64,000 nt of DNA from Opitutales bacterium UBA5694 (GTDB lineage Bacteria > Verrucomicrobiota > Verrucomicrobiia > Opitutales > Opitutaceae): positions 1-64,000 of the forward strand of contig DIHO01000011.1 of NCBI GenBank assembly GCA_002420185.1, read 5' to 3'. The position numbers and the translations under genes are program-made. Of this stretch, positions 55,978 to 64,000 are shown one piece after another. Numbering within the stretch: the stretch's first letter is position 1; each line of letters begins with the position of its first letter. Below the pieces are notes generated by a model. That model was not told where the DNA came from and searched no databases. It saw only the letters and a list, made by a program, of their open reading frames with translations.

Positions 55978-57366
55978 ATGACTAAGAGCAAATCACTCAA
56001 ATTGGCTTTTGCCGGTCTCCTTTGTGCAACTGGGTTCACTTCCCTTTCTGCCCAACTCGTTTACGATGCAGAAAAATTCTGGAGCCAGACCCACATTCGG
56101 GAAGCATACATAGGCAATTACGAGCTCAACGTTAAGACGGAGCCGAAATTAACAGAGGCGGAGCAAGAAGTTTTCCGAGAAATTCTCGAGGTTATGAAGA
56201 CGGACAAGAATACCGCGCTTCAAATGATGTTGTCGAACATCACTACGCAATCTAGCGGAGCCTTAGAATTTATTGCGGGTAGCCTGTATGGTGAACGTGG
56301 CGACATTGACAACGCCATGATCTATTTCAAAAAGGCTATAGACAAGTATCCAGGGTTTTTACGAGCTCGCAAGAATCTCGCCATCATGCTCGTACAAAAG
56401 GCGGAGTTTGCTGAGGCCATCCCCCATTTCGTGAGGGCAATCGATCTAGGAGCTAGGGACAGCGTAACTTTTGGGCTTCTTGGCCTATGCTACGTCAACG
56501 GCTCGCAGTTTATATCAGCTGAAACAGCCTACCGCGAAGCGATCCTCCTCAACTCTGAAACTAAGGATTGGCAGTTGGGCCTCGCGAAGGCTCTCCTCAA
56601 TCAAAAGAAATACCAGGAAGCTATCGCTGTTCTCGAAGAGATTCTTCTCAAGGAACCCGAAAACGAGCTTATCTGGATTAGCCAGGCTAACGCCTATCTC
56701 GGTATCGACGATGCAGAAACCGCAGTAGCCATACAGGAAATCGTGGATCGCCTCGGTAAATCAACCGCAGATTCACTTGAGTTCATGGGTAACATTTACA
56801 TGTCTCGCAATCTGACAGATCTAGCTTTGAAGTATTACCGGAAAGCGATCGCAAAGGATCCAAAACGGTCCGTCAAGACTCACGTCGATACTGCCGACAT
56901 TCTGGTCGGCCGTGGAGCCTTTGAAGAGGCGAGAGTACTGATTGCCGATATTCGCGAGGCCTACAGCGAACGCGTCGACAAGGATCAAGACACACGGCTG
57001 CTCAGGATGGAGTCGCACATTGCAATGAACGATGGAAAGACCGATGTGTTCATTCCAATTCTTGAGAAGCTTATCCAAAACGATCCGCTAGATGGAGACT
57101 CTCTTATGATGCTCGCGGACCACTACACGTCCCAAGACTCCATCGAAGGATACGCTCGGGCAGATCTATTTTATGAGCGCGTCGTTAAGATCGAGGAGGT
57201 TGAAGTTAAAGGATTGATTGCTTGGGCCCGTTCCTACGTAGCTCGTGAGCAATATGGAAAAGCGATCCCACACTTGGAGCGCGCTAATACGCTGGATCCT
57301 AGAGACTTCATTGGCCGCTATCTCGAGCAGGTACGCAAGGTTCACTTAGCCAACATCGGCTTGTAA
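55978..57366 (+). CDS. Secreted TPR-repeat protein of the Exb cluster
   Basis: A 462-residue exported protein with a signal peptide (LKLAFAGLLCATGFTSLSAQ) and about nine tetratricopeptide repeats, for example IDNAMIYFKKAIDKYPGFLR, FISAETAYREAILLNSETKD and LALKYYRKAIAKDPKRS. TPR proteins occur as the last gene of TonB2-type clusters and probably scaffold the periplasmic complex. It sits 49 bp after the second exbD and is followed by a strong terminator. No tonB gene is present. Confidence 0.92.
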   Translation: MTKSKSLKLAFAGLLCATGFTSLSAQLVYDAEKFWSQTHIREAYIGNYELNVKTEPKLTEAEQEVFREILEVMKTDKNTALQMMLSNITTQSSGALEFIAGSLYGERGDIDNAMIYFKKAIDKYPGFLRARKNLAIMLVQKAEFAEAIPHFVRAIDLGARDSVTFGLLGLCYVNGSQFISAETAYREAILLNSETKDWQLGLAKALLNQKKYQEAIAVLEEILLKEPENELIWISQANAYLGIDDAETAVAIQEIVDRLGKSTADSLEFMGNIYMSRNLTDLALKYYRKAIAKDPKRSVKTHVDTADILVGRGAFEEARVLIADIREAYSERVDKDQDTRLLRMESHIAMNDGKTDVFIPILEKLIQNDPLDGDSLMMLADHYTSQDSIEGYARADLFYERVVKIEEVEVKGLIAWARSYVAREQYGKAIPHLERANTLDPRDFIGRYLEQVRKVHLANIGL

Positions 57367-57389
57367 GAGCTCAGCGGCTAAAAAATTTC

Positions 57390-57418
57390 AAGCAGGAGTT
57401 TCGACTCCTGCTTTTTTG
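57390..57418 (+). terminator. Strong Rho-independent terminator of the Exb operon
   Basis: A perfect 10-bp stem (AAGCAGGAGT with ACTCCTGCTT) closed by a TTCG tetraloop, followed by TTTTG. It lies 24 bp after the TPR gene stop, before the convergent uvrB. Because the stem is symmetrical with A's on the other side it may work in both directions. Confidence 0.92.
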
Positions 57419-57442
57419 TGTTTATTTTGCTAAACGAAGATC

Positions 57443-59455
57443 TCAGCGGCTGCGTCCGTAAGAACGTGCTTGGCCTCTTGACTTAGCGTTTTTTCCAAAC
57501 TCGCCTGAGCGAAGTGCATCAATCTGGTCCCTAAGCAGTGCCGCCCTCTCAAATTCTAACTTTGAAGCAGCTTCATCCATCTCCTTTGTCAGTTCGTCTA
57601 TAACGGCTTCGACGTCATCGTCCTCACCCAGTAATAAATTTGAGTCTTCCTCTTCGTTTGCATGCAAGCTCTCCTGCACTGGTCTCACTACGCTTTTCGG
57701 GGTGATACCGTGACGCTCATTGTACTCAATTTGCTTTTCCCTTCTGGATTCCGTAATCTCAACCGTTCTTCGAATCGAATTCGTCATTACATCGGCGTAA
57801 AGAATGACGCGTCCTTTTTCGTGTCGGGCCGCCCTTCCTGCAGTCTGCACAAGACTAGTTTCACTCCGAAGAAACCCTTCTTTGTCTGCATCGAGAATAG
57901 CCACGAGAGCAACCTCAGGCAAATCAAGTCCTTCTCGGAGAAGATTGATGCCAACTAGAACGTCAAAGTCACCAGCCCGCAATCTACGAAGTATTTCAAC
58001 GCGCTCGATAGCATCGATATCTGAATGCAGGTACTCGACCCGGATGTCTCGATCCCTTAGGTAGGATGTGATATCCTCTGACAAACGCTTCGTTAAAGTG
58101 GTCACTAGAATACGCTCGTGCGATTCAATGGCTCGATTCACTTCCCCGATGAGATCTTCGACCTGTCCTTTGGTACTGCGAATCTCAACTACAGGATCGA
58201 GCAGGCCAGTCGGGCGGATCACTTGCTCCGCAATAACGGCACTCTTTTCCAATTCGAACTTAGCCGGAGTTGCAGAAACGAAAATCGTGCTGCCCGTAAC
58301 CGCGATGAATTCGTCAAAGTTCATGGGGCGGTTGTCTAAGGCCGATGGAAGGCGAAAACCATGCTCGACAAGCGTTGTTTTGCGAGACCGGTCCCCCGCG
58401 TACATGGCACCTATTTGCGGGATGGACACATGGCTCTCATCTACGAACAACAGGAAGTCCTTGTCAAAAAAGTCGATCAGGCAAGAAGGCCGTTCTCCTG
58501 CTTTTCGTCCAGAAAGCTGCATCGAGTAATTCTCAATACCGTTGCAGAAACCAACCTCTTTCAGCATTTCTAAATCATAGTTGGTTCGCATGCTGATTCG
58601 CTGCGCTTCCAAAAGCTTGCCTTCGTTTTCAAATGTGCTGACGCGATCTTTCAACTCAGACTTTATGGCGCCGATCGCGTTGTCAATTTTAGCGCTCGTC
58701 GTAACGAACTGGTTAGCGGGATATAGGTCAAACTGGTCCAGTTTACGGATCTCCGAGCCAGTTGTGGGATCGAACTCCGAAAGCCCTTCGATTTCATCGC
58801 CCCAGAACTCAACCCGCAACCCCTTCTCCAAATAGGCAGGCATCACATCAACAACGTCCCCTCGAACGCGAAATCGTCCTCGACTCAAATCAATGTCGTT
58901 TCGCTCGTATTGAATTTCAATCAATCGATTCAAAAAGGTGTCCCTACCAAGCTCCTCCCCAATCTGCAGGGGAATCATCAATTCCTGAAAATCCTCAGGT
59001 GAGCCGAGACCATATATGCACGAAACGCTCGCCACTACAATAACGTCCCGGCGACTAATCAAGCTACTTGTTGCCGATATCCTTAACCGGTCAATTTCAT
59101 CGTTGATCGAGGAATCCTTTTCTATGAATGTATCGGTTGAAGGTACGTAGGCCTCTGGCTGATAGTAGTCGTAGTAGCTCACAAAGTACTCGACTGCATT
59201 GTTTGGGAAAAAGCTTTTAAATTCTGAATACAATTGAGCAGCGAGAGTCTTGTTGTGGGATATAATCAGTGCCGGTCGCTCAGTTTGAGCAATGACATTG
59301 GCCATACTGAAAGTTTTCCCCGAACCGGTGACGCCCAAAAGCGTCTGGTACCGGTTCCCTTTTCCAAGTGAAGTAACTAATTTATTGATCGCCTGGGGCT
59401 GGTCCCCTGTTGGTACATAGTCTGAATTGAGATCGAAGAGCTTCCCTATTTTCAT
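57443..59455 (-). CDS. uvrB: Excinuclease ABC subunit B
   Basis: A 670-residue DNA damage recognition helicase of nucleotide excision repair. Walker A is LLGVTGSGKTFS, the beta-hairpin region YYDYYQPEAYVPSTDTFIEK is present, plus DEIDRLRISAT, the helicase motifs (LVTTLTKRLSEDI, VGINLLREGLDLPEVAL, QTAGRAARH) and the C-terminal UVR motif binding UvrC (AASKLEFERAALLRDQI). I chose the ATG at 59453-59455: it follows AAGGA ribosome-binding bases and sits 7 bp after the stop of the symporter gene upstream, so the two are probably co-transcribed. Confidence 0.97.
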   Translation of the reverse strand: MKIGKLFDLNSDYVPTGDQPQAINKLVTSLGKGNRYQTLLGVTGSGKTFSMANVIAQTERPALIISHNKTLAAQLYSEFKSFFPNNAVEYFVSYYDYYQPEAYVPSTDTFIEKDSSINDEIDRLRISATSSLISRRDVIVVASVSCIYGLGSPEDFQELMIPLQIGEELGRDTFLNRLIEIQYERNDIDLSRGRFRVRGDVVDVMPAYLEKGLRVEFWGDEIEGLSEFDPTTGSEIRKLDQFDLYPANQFVTTSAKIDNAIGAIKSELKDRVSTFENEGKLLEAQRISMRTNYDLEMLKEVGFCNGIENYSMQLSGRKAGERPSCLIDFFDKDFLLFVDESHVSIPQIGAMYAGDRSRKTTLVEHGFRLPSALDNRPMNFDEFIAVTGSTIFVSATPAKFELEKSAVIAEQVIRPTGLLDPVVEIRSTKGQVEDLIGEVNRAIESHERILVTTLTKRLSEDITSYLRDRDIRVEYLHSDIDAIERVEILRRLRAGDFDVLVGINLLREGLDLPEVALVAILDADKEGFLRSETSLVQTAGRAARHEKGRVILYADVMTNSIRRTVEITESRREKQIEYNERHGITPKSVVRPVQESLHANEEEDSNLLLGEDDDVEAVIDELTKEMDEAASKLEFERAALLRDQIDALRSGEFGKNAKSRGQARSYGRSR

Positions 59456-59462
59456 CACTTCC

Positions 59463-60797
59463 TTAACTAACGATCTCGTCTTCAAACGGGCGATTGAATA
59501 CTTTTTTATCGAGCTGCCCTTCAGAGTTCGCGACGATACAGGTGATCGTAGTATCCCCAGTAATGTTTACCGCCGTCCGAATCATATCGAGCAAACGATC
59601 GATCCCGATAATCAATCCGATTTTGTCAGGGGGAAGTCCAACGAGGCCAAGAACCATAGTCAGCATCACTAGACCGGCACTGGGTACCCCAGCCGTGCCG
59701 ATTGATGCCATAGTCGCAGCCAATATCACCGTTAAATATTGTGTGATCGACAGATCGATACCGGATATCTGCGCAATGAAGACGGTTGCGACTCCTTGCA
59801 TAATGGCTGTGCCATCCATGTTTATCGTCGCCCCCAGCGGCACCGTGAAAGAAGCAATCTTGTTGTGGGCCCCCAGTCGTTGCTCAGCAGCTCGAAGCGT
59901 TACGGGAATCGTTGCATTACTACTGGCTGTGCTGAAAGCGAATAGCTGGGCGTTCCGCAGCTTCTTGAAAAAGACAAGCGGATTTAACCCCGTGAAGATC
60001 TTAAGCATCGTGGGGTACACAACAAAGGCGTGGATCAATAGCACAATCGCTACTAGGACAAAATACTTTGCCAGAGCAAAAATGGTGCCGAAGCCTTCTT
60101 TCGCAAAAACTTGAGCAATTTTGGCAAATACCCCAAAAGGAGCCATCAGCATCACAATGATCACGAGTTTCATGATCACTTCGTTCATGTCTTTGAAGAA
60201 GTTCAAAACCCGTTGGCCATTTTCACCCGATACAACCAATGCAATCCCAAATACAAGCGAAGCCGCGATTATCTGCAGCATGTTCCCATCTACCAATGAT
60301 TCCCCCACATTACGCGGGAAGATGTTTATAAAGACGTTTAGGAGCGATTTTGTCTCTCCAGGGACATAACCCTGCATTTCAACTTCCTCTACCCCCAATC
60401 CAGGTTTTATGAGGAGAGCCGCAATAATCGCGATACTTATGGCAATCCCCGTTGTGGCCAGATATAGTAGAATCGTTTTCAATCCGACCGTGCCTAGTTT
60501 TCTGACATCGTCCATAGCTGCCGTACCACAAACGAGCGAGACGAACACCAAGGGAACGACCAAAGCCGTCAAGCTTCGAATGAAGGCTTCACTCAGAAAC
60601 TGGAAAAAACCGTTGATAACGTAATCCGATAGAAAGCTGTGCTCGAGAATCGGACGATTCTTGCTGTCTAGGATCGCGTTTCCCGTTTCTGGATTCACCG
60701 CAAAATCTACAAACTGCGAAAGCACTAACCCGGTGAGCGCTCCTCCAATCATGGCAATAAGGATGTAACGGGTTAGTTTGATTTTGTGTAGATCCAT
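59463..60797 (-). CDS. Dicarboxylate/amino acid:cation symporter (DAACS family)
   Basis: A 444-residue GltP/DctA-type transporter for glutamate, aspartate or C4-dicarboxylates. The first helix loop (LVVPLVFVSLVCGTAAMDD), the serine-rich hairpin (FSTASSNATIPVTLRAAE), the NMDGT motif in GATINMDGTAIMQGVA and the substrate-binding DRLLDMIRTAVNITGD are all visible. The Arg in the last motif is where a transported carboxylate would be bound. A periplasmic insertion after TM1 (FAVNPETGNAILDSKNRP) is somewhat long. It runs directly into uvrB. Confidence 0.93.
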   Translation of the reverse strand: MDLHKIKLTRYILIAMIGGALTGLVLSQFVDFAVNPETGNAILDSKNRPILEHSFLSDYVINGFFQFLSEAFIRSLTALVVPLVFVSLVCGTAAMDDVRKLGTVGLKTILLYLATTGIAISIAIIAALLIKPGLGVEEVEMQGYVPGETKSLLNVFINIFPRNVGESLVDGNMLQIIAASLVFGIALVVSGENGQRVLNFFKDMNEVIMKLVIIVMLMAPFGVFAKIAQVFAKEGFGTIFALAKYFVLVAIVLLIHAFVVYPTMLKIFTGLNPLVFFKKLRNAQLFAFSTASSNATIPVTLRAAEQRLGAHNKIASFTVPLGATINMDGTAIMQGVATVFIAQISGIDLSITQYLTVILAATMASIGTAGVPSAGLVMLTMVLGLVGLPPDKIGLIIGIDRLLDMIRTAVNITGDTTITCIVANSEGQLDKKVFNRPFEDEIVS

Positions 60798-61545
60798 AAG
60801 CTTGGTCGGTCTAGGGTTAATTGGGATAGCACTAAAGCGTATCGATTCTCATTTAACAACCCTCCAAAATCATTGTTGGAAAATTCGCACCGATACGAAT
60901 CCGATAAATCACATCCCCTATTCACTATTTCGAGTCTACGATCGCTAGAATTTCCTCAAAAGAAATTTCCTCGAAGCTGCCCTTAGCCAGGGAAGCTCGC
61001 TGGATTTTCAAAAACAACGCAAGTCTTTTGAAGAACCTTGATCAATCGAGCCGCTTTCAAAAATGCTTCCCGATCGGGCTAGCCTCTTAAAACATCTGCA
61101 GCAGCAACGATTTCAAGGAAAAGGCCCTCGATTCCTGCACCCGACATAACCCCCTCAATGTTCTCCCGTGGCGTCGATTAGCCAACAAAAACGTAAACCC
61201 TTCCTAAATTAACTAATCCACAAAATTACGTAATCCTGTCAGGGGCTCAATCCCTGTCTCTTGAATAATATCGCAGTCGTATACTAACTTCTTCCTTCCG
61301 AGTCTTTCTTTTTCGGATGGGTCTTTCTACCATTTCAGAATAATCGGTTCGATGAAAAGGTTTCGGCTTCCAAAACCGAGCTTAAAACGCCCTTCAAAAA
61401 GAGGAAGCCCTTCTTAGGCTGCTAGCCATCCCCAACCCTCTTAGTGCTGGGCGGATGAATATTCTGCGAACGGTCCCCAATCAAAGATAGTCCTTAACTC
61501 GATTTTATCTTACTGCGGCATGTAATTCAACTATTTCATTAGGAC
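60798..61545. other. Long non-coding region with a possible old gene remnant
   Basis: 748 bp with no intact frame. On the minus strand a protein-like run, ENIEGVMSGAGIEGLFLEIV then AAADVLRG, a stop, PDREAFLKAARLIKVLQ (about 61.17-61.02 kb), may be a decayed gene, but I cannot name a family. A short hairpin CAGGG/CCCTG near 61.24 kb has no T-run. Confidence 0.35.
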
Positions 61546-62946
61546 CTAGATCCCAACAATTTTCAAAAACGCATCCCTTAATCCTACCCAAAGGCGTGCA
61601 CGTCCGGATAGTTCACCCTTCGAGATTTCCTGGCAAAAAAAGGTTCCCTCTCCTCTAAACACATCGTCGAACAAGGGATTGAATCCCCTAAAGTAGGCCC
61701 AAAAGGCTTCCGCTCGTGCAGCACCAAACTCCAAATCCGGCGTAAAACCAATCGTTGAGTCCTGATTCGCTCGGCGACCTTTGCCCTCGGTAGACAGGAT
61801 TCGCTCCGAACGAACACCTCGTATGCCAGAAATCACCATTCTACAAGGTCCTAAAAACTCGAAATAACGGAACTGAAAAGTCATCCAAGATTGAGCCCGG
61901 CCCAAGCTCCATCTTCGACGGATTGAAACGGGAACCGTGCCCGACCCAATAAGCCCAACTAGGTGGCTAGGTCGCAATATCACGGATCCATTTTCGGGGA
62001 TCTCCACCATGCTTAACTCCATATCTGGCTTTTCTTGAGTGGAGGCAGTAATCACTCCATTCATCGAAGTCTTTTCTGAGGCGAACTCTACTAATTCAAT
62101 CAGTCCTGCCGCGAAACAGGTAATTGGTATCTGCCAATTCAATACAAATCGTGTCTTTCTCGCCAGACTTTCATCAGAAGCCTGCAAAAAAGATTCCTTA
62201 ATCCAAGCTTGCTCTCCCTCTCTAACTTTCAAGGAAACCGATACTCCCCTGTCGAGAATCAATGGAACAGGCAATTGCTCATCACAAAATCTTATAGGCT
62301 TTACCCAATGGAAAATCGGAGCGAAAACATAAAAGGCTATCAATTTAAGTGCAATCGGTCCGGCAATAACTACGGAAAGCGCGATGGGCAGGTAGATCTT
62401 GATTACACTCCAAGAATTGTCGATGTACCGGACCATCTCCGAGGAGCTCGACTCCAAAGAGGCGATTTTTTCCTCCAACAAACGCAATTCATCAGAGAGA
62501 TTGGTCTGGTCAACTCTCAGGCTAGCGTGCTTAATTTTCAAAGACTCGATATGAGGCCCGAGCTGAGAACTCTCATTCTTAGCCTGAGCGAGCTCATTGT
62601 CAACTTTCCTCTTCTCACTCTCAGACGAAAAAAGATATTCCAACTTGGAGAGGAATCCTTCTAGTCGTTCAACAAGTTCATGAGCTAATTTGAGCTTTTC
62701 GCGAGCTTCGTTCAGCTCATTTGTGATAAATAGAATTTCCGTATGTGCATTCTCGAGCTTTCCGTAGGCAACCTGTGCCATTTCTTGGGCTTCCTGAAGC
62801 TTCGCCATTCGCTCTTGGTCTACTCGAATACTATCAGAAACATATAAATACAGAGCGAAAACCCCAACCGCTACCGCAGTCGCGATCAATAAAGCCGCTA
62901 CCTTGCTCAGCAACCACTTACCGATTTTGAGAAAGCATCTCCACAT
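61546..62946 (-). CDS. Coiled-coil membrane protein with unassigned C-terminal beta domain
   Basis: A 466-residue protein not clearly recognised. An N-terminal helix (VAALLIATAVAVGVFALYLY) is followed by about 120 residues of coiled coil (LQEAQEMAQVAYGKLENAHT; LRLLEEKIASLESSSSEMV), a second membrane segment (IKIYLPIALSVVIAGPIALK) and a 260-residue beta-rich domain with regularly spaced Gly (EIPENGSVILRPSHLVGLIG; FLGPCRMVISGIRGVRSERI) ending GFNPLFDDVFRGEGTFFCQE. The glycine-rich end loosely resembles AIM24-type folds, without confidence. The topology is two spans with the coiled coil probably in the periplasm. It is on the same strand as cysC, 21 bp after it. Confidence 0.75.
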   Translation of the reverse strand: MWRCFLKIGKWLLSKVAALLIATAVAVGVFALYLYVSDSIRVDQERMAKLQEAQEMAQVAYGKLENAHTEILFITNELNEAREKLKLAHELVERLEGFLSKLEYLFSSESEKRKVDNELAQAKNESSQLGPHIESLKIKHASLRVDQTNLSDELRLLEEKIASLESSSSEMVRYIDNSWSVIKIYLPIALSVVIAGPIALKLIAFYVFAPIFHWVKPIRFCDEQLPVPLILDRGVSVSLKVREGEQAWIKESFLQASDESLARKTRFVLNWQIPITCFAAGLIELVEFASEKTSMNGVITASTQEKPDMELSMVEIPENGSVILRPSHLVGLIGSGTVPVSIRRRWSLGRAQSWMTFQFRYFEFLGPCRMVISGIRGVRSERILSTEGKGRRANQDSTIGFTPDLEFGAARAEAFWAYFRGFNPLFDDVFRGEGTFFCQEISKGELSGRARLWVGLRDAFLKIVGI

Positions 62947-62967
62947 TCGATTGTATTCCTCGTGGCT

Positions 62968-63564
62968 TTAGATGTCAATGAGTGGCGAAACAAATTGAAA
63001 CAGTAACTTAAGTGACTCCTCCACAGACTGTGCCTCCGTATCGATAATCAAGTCCGAATCTGTGGGTTCTTCAAATCCAGAGTCCTTTCCCGTAAATTGA
63101 GGAACTAGACCTTTGTCCGCCTTCGCGTACAGGCCTTTCACATCTCGCTTCATACAGGTTTCGAATGAGGCCTTAACATACACTTCAACCAAATTATCCT
63201 TGCCGATAGTCTCCCGAGCCATCTCTCGAAGGTCAGCCTTCGGAGTGATAAAGGAATTGATCAAAATGACCCCCGCATCAACAAACAGCTTAGAAACTTC
63301 AGCGATTCGACGAATATTCTCTCTTCTATCCTCACCTGAGAAGCTGAGGCCACTGCTCAAACCCTTTCGGATGTTATCCCCATCTAATACATAGACTAAA
63401 CGTTTTTGTGAGAAGAGCTTCCTCTCTAATGCGGTCGCTAGAGTGCTTTTACCCGAACCCGACAAACCGCACATCCAAATTACTTTTGCGGATTGGCCTA
63501 CCAAAGATTCGCGGTCACTCTGTTTCAGGAGTCGATCGGAAATGGGAAATAAATTGCCGCTCAT
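62968..63564 (-). CDS. cysC: Adenylyl-sulfate kinase
   Basis: A 198-residue P-loop kinase converting APS to PAPS. Walker A is GLSGSGKST, followed by YVLDGDNIRKGLSSGLSFSG, EDRRENIRRIAEVSKLF with the DxxRxxN core, SFITPKADLREMAR, and KGLYAKADKGLVPQFTGKDS (the substrate lid). It is a stand-alone kinase, not fused to CysN. No ATP sulfurylase is in the window. PAPS could feed sulfotransferases, a possible counterpart to the sulfatases elsewhere here. It precedes the 466-residue coiled-coil gene by 21 bp. Confidence 0.95.
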   Translation of the reverse strand: MSGNLFPISDRLLKQSDRESLVGQSAKVIWMCGLSGSGKSTLATALERKLFSQKRLVYVLDGDNIRKGLSSGLSFSGEDRRENIRRIAEVSKLFVDAGVILINSFITPKADLREMARETIGKDNLVEVYVKASFETCMKRDVKGLYAKADKGLVPQFTGKDSGFEEPTDSDLIIDTEAQSVEESLKLLFQFVSPLIDI

Positions 63565-63667
63565 TGATAATGAATTGAGATTAAATACGGATATTAAGCA
63601 AGAAAAGTTAGGAATCAGTGACCTAGTTCTCTAAGTAAGTTTCGTATTCGATCAGCGACGACAGGCT

Positions 63668-63863
63668 TCACCGCTTCGATAGAATCTTATGAAAGTGTAT
63701 AGTTGTGCTTTTCCCAGAACCACTGGGGGCCCCAAAGTACGTAAATGGAATTTCGATGAATCTCCAAAGACAGCTCATCAACGGCGCTTAGCAGTTTGTT
63801 AGAGCCAGAAACACGAAAGTCCTTTGTCAGGCCTCTAATCCCAATCCCTGAGTTCATGACCAT
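63668..63863 (-). pseudogene. N-terminal remnant of an ABC transporter ATPase
   Basis: From ATG 63863 or 63857 the minus strand reads IGIRGLTKDFRVSGSNKLLS then AVDELSLEIHRNSIYVLWGP, the usual start of an ABC ATPase. One extra C in the CCCCC run near 63727 then shifts the frame: the next frame gives SGSGKSTTI, the Walker A motif. The shifted frame stops at 63668-63670, before any Walker B or signature. So it is a frameshifted and truncated gene. It lies 6-12 bp after the stop of the partial gene at the window end. Confidence 0.75.
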
Positions 63864-63869
63864 AGGTGG

Positions 63870-64000
63870 CTACTTGATGCTGAACTCCTTGTAAAGTCGA
63901 CCTCGTCTCCCTGTTCTGCACTCGGTTCTTTGAATGTAGGTATCAAGCTCACTTACAATCTCGCTTAGAAACCGTTGACACTCTTCTTCGCTCCCCTCTG
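63870..64000 (-). CDS. 3' end of an unidentified gene (5' end outside window)
   Basis: The frame is open from the window edge for 42 codons to a TAG at 63870-63872. The visible end, EEECQRFLSEIVSELDTYIQ, then RTECRTGRRGRLYKEFSIK, is charged and helical. No motif is recognisable. The next frame on this strand, the broken ABC ATPase, starts 6 bp later, so the two were once an operon. Confidence 0.5.
   Translation of the reverse strand, partial: EGSEEECQRFLSEIVSELDTYIQRTECRTGRRGRLYKEFSIK

Overview
The window looks like chromosomal DNA of a Gram-negative member of the Verrucomicrobiota, most likely the Opitutae/Puniceicoccales side. This is inferred from the mix of sulfatases, Gfo/Idh/MocA oxidoreductases, a membrane pyrophosphatase, a secreted RraA-like protein, a TtpC-type ExbB/ExbD cluster, a complete MoxR-Bat operon, and lipid A and Lol genes. 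No marker gene proves it. Base composition is moderate, with one clearly AT-richer stretch at about 24.4-27.9 kb. I saw no rRNA, tRNA or CRISPR array by eye.

Layout. 0-7.3 kb: the 3' end of a TesA-like esterase, then a TetR regulator with a near-perfect 23-bp inverted repeat in front of it, and a TolC-like lipoprotein, membrane fusion protein and RND pump in one operon. 7.4-9.5 kb: a decayed short-chain dehydrogenase and a sulfatase. 9.7-11.8 kb: a K+-dependent-type membrane pyrophosphatase. 12-16.5 kb: a decayed FG-GAP protein, then (minus strand) sulfatase, nucleoside-symporter-like MFS protein and Gfo/Idh/MocA oxidoreductase. 16.6-24.4 kb: rhomboid protease, secreted RraA-like protein, secreted lactonase-type propeller, a Ste24-like M48 protease, xseB and dxs. 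24.7-27.2 kb: an AT-rich segment with a secreted sulfatase and a secreted glycerophosphodiesterase. 27.9-34.7 kb: fumC with a small DUF2249/TusA-like gene, then a His-rich FTR1-domain-like protein with an FbpABC-type iron ABC transporter. 35.1-36.7 kb: two small Cys-rich secreted proteins (Sel1 and double YHS-like) and a broken integrase. 36.9-44.3 kb: MoxR, DUF58, BatA, BatB, BatC and a BatD-BatE fusion, with stop/start overlaps between most genes. 44.5-50.7 kb: a TlpA-like thioredoxin convergent with the minus-strand run lysS-lolC/E-lolD-Gfo/Idh-lpxB. 50.9-57.4 kb: lipA, a frameshifted RidA-like pseudogene, and a DUF3450-ExbB(TtpC-like)-ExbD-ExbD-TPR operon ending in a strong terminator. 57.4-64 kb (minus strand): uvrB, a dicarboxylate/amino-acid symporter, an unusual coiled-coil membrane protein, cysC, a broken ABC ATPase and the 3' end of one more gene.

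How the parts fit. Envelope functions dominate: efflux, lipoprotein release (Lol), lipid A synthesis, energised outer-membrane transport (ExbB/ExbD) and Bat stress functions. Catabolic genes (sulfatases, oxidoreductases, lactonase, MFS) suit a degrader of sulfated polymers, but no polymer can be named. Five decayed genes hidden between intact ones (SDR, FG-GAP, integrase, RidA, ABC ATPase) are the least expected result. In two of them the internal stops are mostly TGA where the family normally has glycine. The best candidates for new biology are the FTR1-like protein tied to FbpABC, the 466-residue coiled-coil protein at 62 kb, the paired Cys-rich proteins at 35-36 kb, and the TonB-less ExbB/ExbD operon. 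All calls are from reading the sequence; no database search was run.
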